The notes under the pieces: model-generated | Told to the model about the DNA's origin: nothing | Seen by the model: only the letters and a program-made list of their open reading frames with translations | The model's database searches: none | Program-made: the position numbers and the translations under genes | Assembly: GCA_018648945.1 (NCBI GenBank) | Contig: JABGQJ010000155.1 | Span: 1-13,009, forward strand | DNA length: 13,009 bases | Direction: 5' to 3' | DNA from: Victivallales bacterium | GTDB lineage: Bacteria > Verrucomicrobiota > Lentisphaeria > Oligosphaerales > Lenti-02 | Part shown: positions 7,268 to 13,009 of the stretch, one piece after another | How the letters are laid out: every line of letters begins with the position of its first letter | Position numbering within the stretch: the first letter of the stretch is position 1

Positions 7268-7341
7268 GCGGGTGTCGTATAATGGCAATACCTCAGCTTC
7301 CCAAGCTGAAGCCGCGGGTTCGATTCCCGCCACCCGCTCCA
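7268..7341 (+). tRNA. tRNA-Gly (anticodon CCC), CCA encoded
   Basis: Acceptor stem GCGGGTG (7268-7274) pairs with CACCCGC (7331-7337), with discriminator T at 7338 and encoded CCA at 7339-7341. The anticodon arm TCAGC / TTCCCAA / GCTGA gives anticodon CCC, reading GGG. The T-arm GCGGGTTCGATTCCCGC is canonical and the variable loop is short (class I). Confidence 0.96.
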
Positions 7342-7353
7342 ATTTGGTAGCAT

Positions 7354-7396
7354 CAGCCCCAGCAACTCGCAGAGCAGTTGCTGGGGCTGTTTTTTT
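7354..7396 (+). terminator. Rho-independent terminator of tRNA-Gly
   Basis: A perfect 14-base-pair stem (7354-7367 with 7376-7389) with an 8-base loop is followed by seven T (7390-7396). It begins 12 bases after the CCA end. The facing U32 gene ends about 50 bases further on; no separate terminator for it is evident in the other direction, although this stem with weaker flanking A/T could also act there. Confidence 0.93.
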
Positions 7397-7448
7397 GTTG
7401 CCGGATGACACCCGCATGGCAGGAACGGGCTTGATCCGGGGAACTGGG

Positions 7449-8438
7449 CTAGATCGGGATGTAGGGCTGGAGGACGATCCGGCTGATGGGGTAGACGCCC
7501 GTCATGTAGGGGCTGGAGTATTCCGTATGGAAGGCGAAGACGGAGTTGCCGCGCTGGATCAGGATCTCCTCGCCGTGCAGCCTCACGGCAGCCTTGTTGT
7601 AGCGTTGGCAGGGCCGGGGGCAGGGGCCATCCACGACGACGAACTCGCGTTGGGGATCGAGGACACCTGCCGTCAGGCAGTTCCTGCCGCCCGCCATGTA
7701 CCCCCAGGGGTAGTAGCAGCTGGTCTCCAGACCGTCCGGTTCGTCCGGGAGATTCAGTCCTTCGGGCACGATGTCCACATCCACCCTCGCGAAACCCAGC
7801 TCGCACAGTTCGCGCCGGTAGTCCGGGCTGGCGAGCGAGGTATCCCGCAGGGCCGCGAGCTGATTCTGACGGAGATCCTCCTCGGGGGTTTCGAGCCCGT
7901 TGCGGTTGATCGGCCACAGCGAGTTGACGGTGGTGTAGCGCCCCAACCGCTTCTGCTTGCTCAGCAGGCGGCCAAGAACGGGGTTCAGCTGAGGGAACTG
8001 GCGTTGCATGAGCCGGAGCAGGCCCCAGTCGTTCACGACCACCTCGATGTCATCGTCGTCCATGTCCGCCAGCACGGCCAGGTTCTGCTCCTGCCGGGCC
8101 AGGGCTTCGTCGGTGCAGAAGCTGCTCACGTAGGTGAAATCCCAGCCCAGTTGGCGGCAGTAGTAGTATGCCTGGGTGAGGTCGTCCGGGCTCGGGATGA
8201 GATGCTCGCAGAACTCCTGGCCGAAGTAGAGGCGCGACAGGGCATCGCCGGTCCGCGACGTATGCTCCTCGAACCACTGGATGGCCACCAGGTTGGCGTA
8301 GTATTCCCGCGAGCTGGTATCGTTGTTGAAGACAAGGGTGCTGATGAAGCTCGGGATCGAGTCCGGATCGAGTGGACGCAGGGCCTCGTCGAGGTCGAGA
8401 AGCTGCTTGAGGTTGGCAAAGTAGATGGCCAGTTCCAC
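7449..8438 (-). CDS. U32-family (UbiV-like) Fe-S protein, second of a pair
   Basis: A 329-residue protein of the U32 'peptidase' family, whose characterised members are 4Fe-4S proteins acting in hydroxylation of ubiquinone precursors or RNA rather than proven proteases. The family barrel shows in IEVVVNDWGLLRLM (131-144), the U32 'V.NDWG' strand, and in GRLLSKQKR (156-164). Four cysteines at the C-terminal side, C241, C254, C273 and C277 (spacing x12, x18, x3), occupy the region where U32 proteins bind a cluster; the last pair is in DGPCPRPCQRY, equivalent to the 'G.CAQPCR' of the family. The start is GTG at 8438, three bases after the upstream stop, with AGGAGA 8 bases before it. No signal peptide, so cytoplasmic. 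Given the pair and operon it probably forms a heterodimer with the preceding U32 protein, as UbiU-UbiV do. Substrate unknown. Confidence 0.85.
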   Translation of the reverse strand: MELAIYFANLKQLLDLDEALRPLDPDSIPSFISTLVFNNDTSSREYYANLVAIQWFEEHTSRTGDALSRLYFGQEFCEHLIPSPDDLTQAYYYCRQLGWDFTYVSSFCTDEALARQEQNLAVLADMDDDDIEVVVNDWGLLRLMQRQFPQLNPVLGRLLSKQKRLGRYTTVNSLWPINRNGLETPEEDLRQNQLAALRDTSLASPDYRRELCELGFARVDVDIVPEGLNLPDEPDGLETSCYYPWGYMAGGRNCLTAGVLDPQREFVVVDGPCPRPCQRYNKAAVRLHGEEILIQRGNSVFAFHTEYSSPYMTGVYPISRIVLQPYIPI

Positions 8439-8441
8439 GGG

Positions 8442-9515
8442 CTATTTCTCCTGGTCGGCCAAATGGTAGTAGCAGGCTTCCGGCAAGGCGCAGAATCCAG
8501 CGCTGTTGACCAGGGCCCGGCAATCCGCAGCGGTCGCTCCCGGTTGGTTCGCCACGGCTCGGACGACCTCCAGGTAGTAGCGTTTCTGCCAGGGCGCCCC
8601 GCGGACGGGGATCTTCAGCGTATGCACTCCCATCTCGCGCAGGGCAGGGATGGCGCAGAGCCCACAGTTGTTGAACATGGTGAGAGGCAAGAGCGAGTGC
8701 TGCCCTTCCTGCGGCGACTCTGGCGGCGGGCGCTCCGGCGGCGCCGCCGCTTCGAGCGCCCGGGAAAACTCGTCCAAGCGGCTGCCTTCCGAGAATTGCT
8801 CGGCGGGGTAGTCGATCGCTTCCTCGATGATGTCCTTCCAGTCCCCGGGAAAGCGACCCCGGAGCTGCTTGGGCGTACTCACATGCTCCGTGCAGAGGTT
8901 GTTGCCGGTACCACAGTGCAGAGAGAAGCAGAACTCGTCGTTGAAGTGGCAGCGGTAGCCGATCACCATGACCTCGAACTCCAGGTCCAGATCGGCCACC
9001 CGTTCCATCAGAATACCCATCTCGCGCAACGTCATTTTGCGGGGGATGACGACCCGGCGCAGGCCAAAGCGCTCGTGGTAGAAGCGGATCGTCTCGCTGT
9101 TGAAGGCGCCGCCGCCGGTGCTGAGATGGAACAGGGAGTCCACACCCCACTCGCGCAGATACCCCATCAAGGCGGGATCGGCGACGACGTAGCCATCGTG
9201 GCCAAGTCCTTCCAGTGCCTGCACCACTTCCCGGACCATCGGCAGCCGCTCGTGGCCGTAGTCATGGCCGTTGAGCGTAATCAGGATGCGTTTGCCCCCC
9301 GCATGCACGGTCTGGATGGCCTCGCGCAGTTCGTCGATGTCGGTGAACTGGCACCCGCCGCCAAAGGTCCGGCGGTTCAGCCCCACTTCCCAGCCGAAAC
9401 GTTCGGACCATTCCCCCGGCACGAATCCAGCGAAGAACTCATCGACCCCGAGTGCCATGAATTCATCGATGCCAGCTGGTTTGTCGCTGCGGTCGAGTCC
9501 CACAGTCAGTTGCAT
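8442..9515 (-). CDS. U32-family (UbiU-like) Fe-S protein, first of a pair
   Basis: A 357-residue cytoplasmic U32-family protein. The N-terminal barrel includes GVDEFFAGF (23-31), the family's 'GADAVYAG' position, and VNLNxx-type strands such as RILITLNGHDY (76-86). C189 and C196 (GYRCHFNDEFC) keep the x6 spacing of the UbiU Cys169/Cys176 pair, and NNCGLCAIPALREMGVHTLKI (starting at 282) matches the U32 'DLCAI..LPEL...GV.SLKI' segment that holds UbiU Cys232, so a 4Fe-4S cluster is expected. Extra cysteines at 201, 208, 332, 342 and 348 are unusual. A Pro/Glu-rich insert (about 256-272) precedes the second motif. The start at 9515 is chosen because the fold begins there and it lies 14 bases after the upstream stop; the frame is open further upstream only because it overlaps the SecA-like gene. 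Substrate unknown. Confidence 0.86.
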   Translation of the reverse strand: MQLTVGLDRSDKPAGIDEFMALGVDEFFAGFVPGEWSERFGWEVGLNRRTFGGGCQFTDIDELREAIQTVHAGGKRILITLNGHDYGHERLPMVREVVQALEGLGHDGYVVADPALMGYLREWGVDSLFHLSTGGGAFNSETIRFYHERFGLRRVVIPRKMTLREMGILMERVADLDLEFEVMVIGYRCHFNDEFCFSLHCGTGNNLCTEHVSTPKQLRGRFPGDWKDIIEEAIDYPAEQFSEGSRLDEFSRALEAAAPPERPPPESPQEGQHSLLPLTMFNNCGLCAIPALREMGVHTLKIPVRGAPWQKRYYLEVVRAVANQPGATAADCRALVNSAGFCALPEACYYHLADQEK

Positions 9516-9529
9516 ATGGCGGAGTCTCT

Positions 9530-11017
9530 CTAGGACTTGGGTTTCTTGGGTTTGCCGTGGCATTCGCGGAAGAGCTTGCCGCTCCCGCAGAAACAAAGAC
9601 CTTCCAGGCGCGTGCCGACCTTCTTGCGCTTCTTCCCGGATTTCCCCCCTGGATTGCGGGGGCCACCAGGCATCCCGACCAAGGTGAACACCGGGTGGTC
9701 CTCGTCCAGGCAAGCCCGGCGCAGGGAGTGGACGCGGCGCAGGACGGCATGGGCCATCACCCGACGAATCTGCCGCCATTTGTCGTACTTCTCGGTGAAG
9801 TCGATCAGGCTGAAGAAACGTTCCACCCCGGCCCGGTCGGCATAGATGTTGAACATCTCGTCCTCCAGGGAAAAGTAGAGCGTGGGGGGGACGGGCGCGT
9901 CAAGATCACGCTCGCAGAAGGCCCGCAGCTTGCCATGTTGATGGCTCATCAACAGGTGCTCTGCCAGGAACACGTTGATCTTGGCTCGCTTCTCAATCGG
10001 CTGGGTGAAGGTGGTGGGTGCGCCGCGGAAGAGACCGACCCGCTTGCGCTCGCTCTCCATGCTCAGGAAGGTGCGCAGATCGCGCGGGTTGCCGAGCAAC
10101 GTGGGCTCCTGATCCCGCTGGCGAAGTTGCCGGTACAGATTCTGCCGGAACTCCTCGTCGCCCATGAATACCAGGCAGTCCCCATCGGCTTTGAGAAGAT
10201 CCCGGCAGAGGGTTGTCATCTTCTCGGCCAGGGTCCGGAAGGCGAGCGCGCGGAAGTCGCTCGCCCCCTTGCAGCGGACGCGGTCGGCGAAGAGCGGGCC
10301 GTATACTTTGCGCAGCTCGCGGACCACATGCCGGCTGGTGTAGCTGAGCAATCCCGCTCGGTGCTCGAAGGGTGCCAGCGCGTCGCGGAAGTCCACCACG
10401 TTCGTCTCTTCCTGCCAGGGCGGCGTGGCAACCGTGGTCCGGTAGATGGCCGCGACGGCCTGCGGTTTTCCCCGCTCGTAGGTGCCAATCCGGGAATCGT
10501 AGAGACAGAGGTCCGCCTCGCAGAGCAAGGCTGCCGCCGGGCCCCGCTGAAGGAAGTCGGCGCCGCTGCGGAACACCTCGAAGAGCTGCATGGCGTCGGT
10601 GAGAATCACGTCGGCCTTCAGGGCCTGTTTGAGGCGAGCGGCCGGTTGCCCAAAGAGAACACCGGCGGCGCGGGCATCCAGGCCGAGGGTCTTGCCGAGA
10701 AGCTGGGTGACATGCTGGGCGAGGGCCGGGGCGACTGGCATCGGCGTAATCACGAACGCCTGCCGTCCCTCGGCGGCATGGGCCATGGCGGCCAGGACAC
10801 ACAGATCCAGCTGGGGCAGCGAGCGCACGGAGTGCAGCCCGCCAGCCAGTAGCTCCCGCAGGGCTCGCTGGCGGGCCTTCGGCTCGGCCTTGGCATAGTT
10901 TGCCAGGGCCGACTCGCCAGATTCGGCGAGTTCCTCGGCGAACCGCACGAAGGCGTCGCGGTCCACGACTGCGCCCGGCTGCGGCTTCAGCCGCTCCCAG
11001 CTCTGTTTTGCGTCCAT
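9530..11017 (-). CDS. degenerate SecA-like protein with SEC-C zinc motif
   Basis: A 495-residue protein that aligns along SecA (usually 800-900 residues) by eye. Residues 66-100 match the start of nucleotide-binding fold 1, but the segment carrying Walker A (TGEGKT) is deleted between LPQLDLCVLAAM (67-78) and AFVITPMPVA (87-96). LLCEADLCLYDSRIGTY (164-180) sits at the SecA DEVDSILIDEARTP site with the catalytic DE lost. The preprotein-binding domain is cut to a few dozen residues. LLSYTSRHVVRELRKVYG (223-240) corresponds to the 'GMTGTA...EF..IY' segment; CLVFMGDEEFRQNLYRQL (281-298) to the second RecA fold; KLRAFCERDLD (363-373) to motif VI QLRGRAGRQGD, degraded; YFSLEDEMFNIYA (381-393) to YLSLEDDLMRIF. 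The C-terminus has the zinc motif CFCGSGKLFRECH (475-487) after a Lys-rich linker. It probably cannot hydrolyse ATP. First gene of a three-gene operon with two U32 proteins. SecA ancestry is fairly sure; function unknown. Confidence 0.8.
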   Translation of the reverse strand: MDAKQSWERLKPQPGAVVDRDAFVRFAEELAESGESALANYAKAEPKARQRALRELLAGGLHSVRSLPQLDLCVLAAMAHAAEGRQAFVITPMPVAPALAQHVTQLLGKTLGLDARAAGVLFGQPAARLKQALKADVILTDAMQLFEVFRSGADFLQRGPAAALLCEADLCLYDSRIGTYERGKPQAVAAIYRTTVATPPWQEETNVVDFRDALAPFEHRAGLLSYTSRHVVRELRKVYGPLFADRVRCKGASDFRALAFRTLAEKMTTLCRDLLKADGDCLVFMGDEEFRQNLYRQLRQRDQEPTLLGNPRDLRTFLSMESERKRVGLFRGAPTTFTQPIEKRAKINVFLAEHLLMSHQHGKLRAFCERDLDAPVPPTLYFSLEDEMFNIYADRAGVERFFSLIDFTEKYDKWRQIRRVMAHAVLRRVHSLRRACLDEDHPVFTLVGMPGGPRNPGGKSGKKRKKVGTRLEGLCFCGSGKLFRECHGKPKKPKS

Positions 11018-11032
11018 ATCTGCCTTTGCGGT

Positions 11033-11049
11033 CGGCGATGGAATCGCCG
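11033..11049 (-). promoter_or_regulatory. leader hairpin before the SecA-like gene
   Basis: A perfect 7-base-pair inverted repeat (11033-11039 with 11043-11049, loop of three) lies just upstream of the AAAGG ribosome binding site and ATG of the SecA-like gene. It falls inside the predicted mRNA leader and could affect translation or mRNA stability. There is no T-run, so it is not a terminator. Confidence 0.35.
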
Positions 11050-11081
11050 GTCAAGCTTGCGTCTACCCACGTTGAGCCACT

Positions 11082-11110
11082 ACCATACCTCGGTCGCACG
11101 GGAACCACAA
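11082..11110 (-). promoter_or_regulatory. possible promoter of the SecA-like/U32 operon
   Basis: On the minus strand TTGTGG (11110-11105) and TATGGT (11087-11082) are spaced by 17 bases, predicting a leader of roughly 58 bases. The -10 matches consensus at four of six positions, the -35 only at its TTG. It is the best candidate in the divergent gap with the DNA polymerase gene, but weak. Confidence 0.33.
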
Positions 11111-11152
11111 GACCGGCTCGTGCTCGCTGCCCCTTCGCTCGCCCAGGACACC

Positions 11153-12346
11153 ATGAGCTCTGCTCCCCGCATCATTCTCCACGTCGATATGGACGCATTC
11201 TTCGCCGCCATCGAGCAGCACGACCGCCCCGAGCTGCGGGGACGGCCGGTGATTGTGGGGGCACGTCCCGAGCAGCGTGGGGTCGTGGCAACATGCTCCT
11301 ACGAGGCCCGGCAGTTCGGCATTCGGTCGGCCATGCCATCCAGTACCGCCGCCCGGCTCTGCCCCAACGCCGTCTTCGTGCCGGTTCGAGGCGAACGCTA
11401 CGGGGAGGTCTCCGGCCAGATCATGACCATCTTCCGAGAGTTCACGCCCTGCGTGCAGCCCATCTCCATCGACGAGGCGTTCCTCGACATGACCAGCGTT
11501 CCCGGCAGCGCCACCGCCCCCACCAAGGCGGCCCGCGCCCTCAAGAACCGCATCCGCGAGCAGACCGGGCTCACCGCCTCCGTAGGCGTGGCCCCCAACA
11601 AGTTCCTGGCCAAGATCGCCAGCGACATGGAGAAGCCCGATGGCCTCACCGTCGTGCCCTTCGCCCCCGCGGCCATCGTCGCCTTTCTCGCGCCCATGCC
11701 GGTCAAGCGCATCTGGGGCGTGGGAGGGCAGACCGCGAAGCACCTCGCCCGGCACGGCATCCGCCACATCAGCCAGATCCAGAACCTGTCGGCCGAGGCC
11801 CTGGTCCGCATCTGCGGCCCCACCTTCGGGCCCCGCCTTTGGCAACTCGCCCACGGAATCGACGACCGGGCCGTGGAAGCTGGGACGCGGGAAGAGAAGA
11901 GCATCTCCCACGAAGAGACCTTTGCCGAAGACGTTGCCGGCCGCGCGCGCCTGCGCCAGGAACTCCTTGAGCTGGTCGAGAAGGTCGGTCGCCGCCTGCG
12001 CCGGGCCGAGCGACAGGCCCGCACGGTTCAGATCAAGCTCCGCTTCGCCGACTTCCGCACCATCACCCGCCAGCAGTCCCTGGCCAGGGCCACTGACAGC
12101 GACCGCCTCCTGGTCAAGGCCGCCCTGGATCTGTTCGCAAAGGAGTCCTTGCCGCAGGCCATCCGGCTCATCGGCTTCGGCGTTTCCGGGCTGGCGGAGC
12201 CCGGCACCAAGGGCCAGTTGCGCCAACCATCCCTGTTCGAGCAGGAGGAAGGCCCGGACCCGAAGCAGGAGAAGGCCCTGGACCAAGCCGTGGACGAACT
12301 CCGCGACCAATACGGCCACACCATCCTCCGCCGAGGGAAGTGGTAG
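11153..12346 (+). CDS. dinB: DNA polymerase IV (Y-family translesion polymerase)
   Basis: A 397-residue error-prone polymerase for bypass of damaged template. Catalytic acidic residues are D12 (HVDMDAFFA), D107 and E108 (SIDEAFLD); F17 is the steric-gate position. YEARQFGIRSAMP (50-62), the ASVGVAPNKFLAKIASDMEKPDG segment in the palm, the WGVGGQTAKHLARHGI helix-hairpin-helix and SISHEETF at the start of the little-finger domain are all standard. QPSLF (358-362) is a sliding-clamp-binding motif, followed by the common RDQYGHTILRRG tail. The start at 11153 is used because the fold begins at once and AGGA lies 4 bases before it; an upstream in-frame ATG at 11057 would add an unrelated extension. 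It is divergent from the SecA-like gene. No clear LexA box is visible in the gap. Complete and intact. Confidence 0.97.
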   Translation: MSSAPRIILHVDMDAFFAAIEQHDRPELRGRPVIVGARPEQRGVVATCSYEARQFGIRSAMPSSTAARLCPNAVFVPVRGERYGEVSGQIMTIFREFTPCVQPISIDEAFLDMTSVPGSATAPTKAARALKNRIREQTGLTASVGVAPNKFLAKIASDMEKPDGLTVVPFAPAAIVAFLAPMPVKRIWGVGGQTAKHLARHGIRHISQIQNLSAEALVRICGPTFGPRLWQLAHGIDDRAVEAGTREEKSISHEETFAEDVAGRARLRQELLELVEKVGRRLRRAERQARTVQIKLRFADFRTITRQQSLARATDSDRLLVKAALDLFAKESLPQAIRLIGFGVSGLAEPGTKGQLRQPSLFEQEEGPDPKQEKALDQAVDELRDQYGHTILRRGKW

Positions 12347-12368
12347 CAGGGCTCAGACCGGTCCCGCG

Positions 12369-13009
12369 TCAGTCACGAGGAACGGGGGCCAGGTGCCGCA
12401 CGCGCAGCGAGGACAGCCAGCCGTCGAACCACCCGGACGTCCCGGTGAATGAATCGACCTCGCCGCCACCACCGAAGCCGCCGAAGACGGAGCACATGTC
12501 GTAGAGCCCCACCCCCCGGCACGGGAAAGGGCCGGATTCCCGACCGTTCACCCGGACCCGCATCTCGGCGAGGTTGTAGATGATCTCCACCTTCGACCAC
12601 TCCCCCGCAGGCACGCTGATGCCGTCACCAAAGACGTAGGTTTTGATCGCGTCGGTTGTGAACCTGCCCTGCAGTTGGCCGGTGGCCGTCAGCCGAACCG
12701 CCAAGGAGCCAATGTAGTGGCGCCGATGGACGAACAGGACCTGCTCCTTCGCAACGCGCGGTTTGACCTCAAAGCTCAAATGGAAAGCACCCCGCCGGGG
12801 CAACACGCCCTGCGGCAAGGCGATGAACGTGCCGGTGCCGTCGAAACGCAGGCACGAGCGGCCGTCCTCGACACTCCATTCGGGGGCCGCGCGCGTGGCC
12901 TTCGCCGGGTAGGTGCTGGCCCGAATGAAAGGTGAGCCATCGCCCCCCACCGCCCCGCCGCGACCGGTCACGCTATCGACATACCCGCCGAGAATCCCCC
13001 AGAAAGGAC
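12369..13009 (-). CDS. LamG/concanavalin A-like domain protein, C-terminal part (5' end outside window)
   Basis: The frame is open to the window edge (reading PFWGILGGYVDSV before the internal GTG at 12971), so the gene starts outside; about 213 residues are visible. It shows a LamG-type (Laminin_G_3 / ConA-like) beta-sandwich: CLRFDGTGTFIALP at its start, FHLSFEVKPR, a strand LAVRLTATGQLQGRF, GEWSKVEIIYNLAEMRVRVNG (the 'W..V....g..+..YVNG' core) and FDGWLSSLRVRHL at the end. Such domains bind sugars or act as modules of secreted proteins. Its stop is 22 bases from the end of the convergent DNA polymerase IV gene, with no terminator between. What precedes the domain, including any signal peptide or enzyme, is not visible. 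Confidence 0.82.
   Translation of the reverse strand, partial: PFWGILGGYVDSVTGRGGAVGGDGSPFIRASTYPAKATRAAPEWSVEDGRSCLRFDGTGTFIALPQGVLPRRGAFHLSFEVKPRVAKEQVLFVHRRHYIGSLAVRLTATGQLQGRFTTDAIKTYVFGDGISVPAGEWSKVEIIYNLAEMRVRVNGRESGPFPCRGVGLYDMCSVFGGFGGGGEVDSFTGTSGWFDGWLSSLRVRHLAPVPRD

Noticed and set aside
7272..9533. A 753-codon open frame on the plus strand
   Set aside because: It runs through tRNA-Gly and its terminator and lies antisense to the two U32 genes, which show clear family motifs and ribosome binding sites. The open frame is a by-product of GC-rich codon bias on the other strand.
9516..9779. An 88-residue N-terminal extension of the first U32 protein
   Set aside because: It overlaps the end of the SecA-like gene, including its zinc motif, in another frame; the conserved fold starts at the ATG at 9515.
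9530..11017. The SecA-like gene as a decayed pseudogene
   Set aside because: The 495-codon frame is intact, the zinc motif and SLED segment are well conserved, and it is tightly spaced with downstream genes. The motif losses are clean and spread over the whole ATPase rather than random truncation.
11018..11152. A LexA (SOS) box in front of dinB
   Set aside because: Neither the CTG-N10-CAG nor the GAAC-N4-GTTC type of palindrome is found in the gap.
11063..12319. A 418-codon minus-strand frame opposite DNA polymerase IV
   Set aside because: It is exactly antisense to an intact dinB with all catalytic motifs and has Gly/Ala/Leu-rich composition without domain signals.

Overview
The window is GC-rich chromosomal DNA from an uncultured or little-studied Gram-negative bacterium. 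The gene content fits the Planctomycetota/Verrucomicrobiota/Lentisphaerota/Hydrogenedentota range: a CxxCH cytochrome-like protein of the large planctomycete-type family, a one-Cys sulfatase, a LamG-like lectin-fold protein, a LolA-like protein and a Lol-type ABC transporter. This placement is inferred from gene families and cannot be resolved to a phylum by reading. Both tRNA genes encode their own CCA end. There is no transposase, integrase, phage gene or CRISPR array.

Layout. (1) 1-414 (+): C-terminal part of a CxxCH protein. It converges on (2) a minus-strand block at 4018-430: a LolC/E-like permease, a LolD-like ATPase two bases behind it, and a cytoplasm-type Cys sulfatase 62 bases further on with its own strong ribosome binding site. 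(3) 4019-4493, an intergenic stretch: the permease promoter, tRNA-Leu(GAG) on the minus strand with a textbook terminator and a weak promoter, then the leader of the next operon with a possible 23-residue leader peptide. (4) 4494-7179 (+): a polytopic O-antigen ligase/polymerase-like protein with an unusual C-terminal carbohydrate-binding-like domain, overlapping a secreted LolA-like protein. (5) 7223-7396 (+): promoter, tRNA-Gly(CCC) and terminator, a compact self-contained tRNA unit. (6) 11017-7449 (-): a tight three-gene operon of a degenerate SecA-like protein with a SEC-C zinc motif, followed by two different U32-family Fe-S proteins. (7) 11153-12346 (+): DNA polymerase IV. (8) 12369 to the window end (-): a LamG-like protein, truncated by the window edge.

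Most of the window is envelope or housekeeping biology. The block that stands out is (6). The first protein keeps the scaffold of SecA (start and end of the first nucleotide-binding fold, second RecA-like fold, the SLED segment, SEC-C zinc tail) but has lost the Walker A segment, most of the preprotein-binding domain and the key residues of motifs II, V and VI. It is co-transcribed with a UbiU-like and a UbiV-like U32 pair. This looks like a repurposed pseudo-SecA working with a U32 Fe-S heterodimer, an arrangement I do not recognise from any described system.
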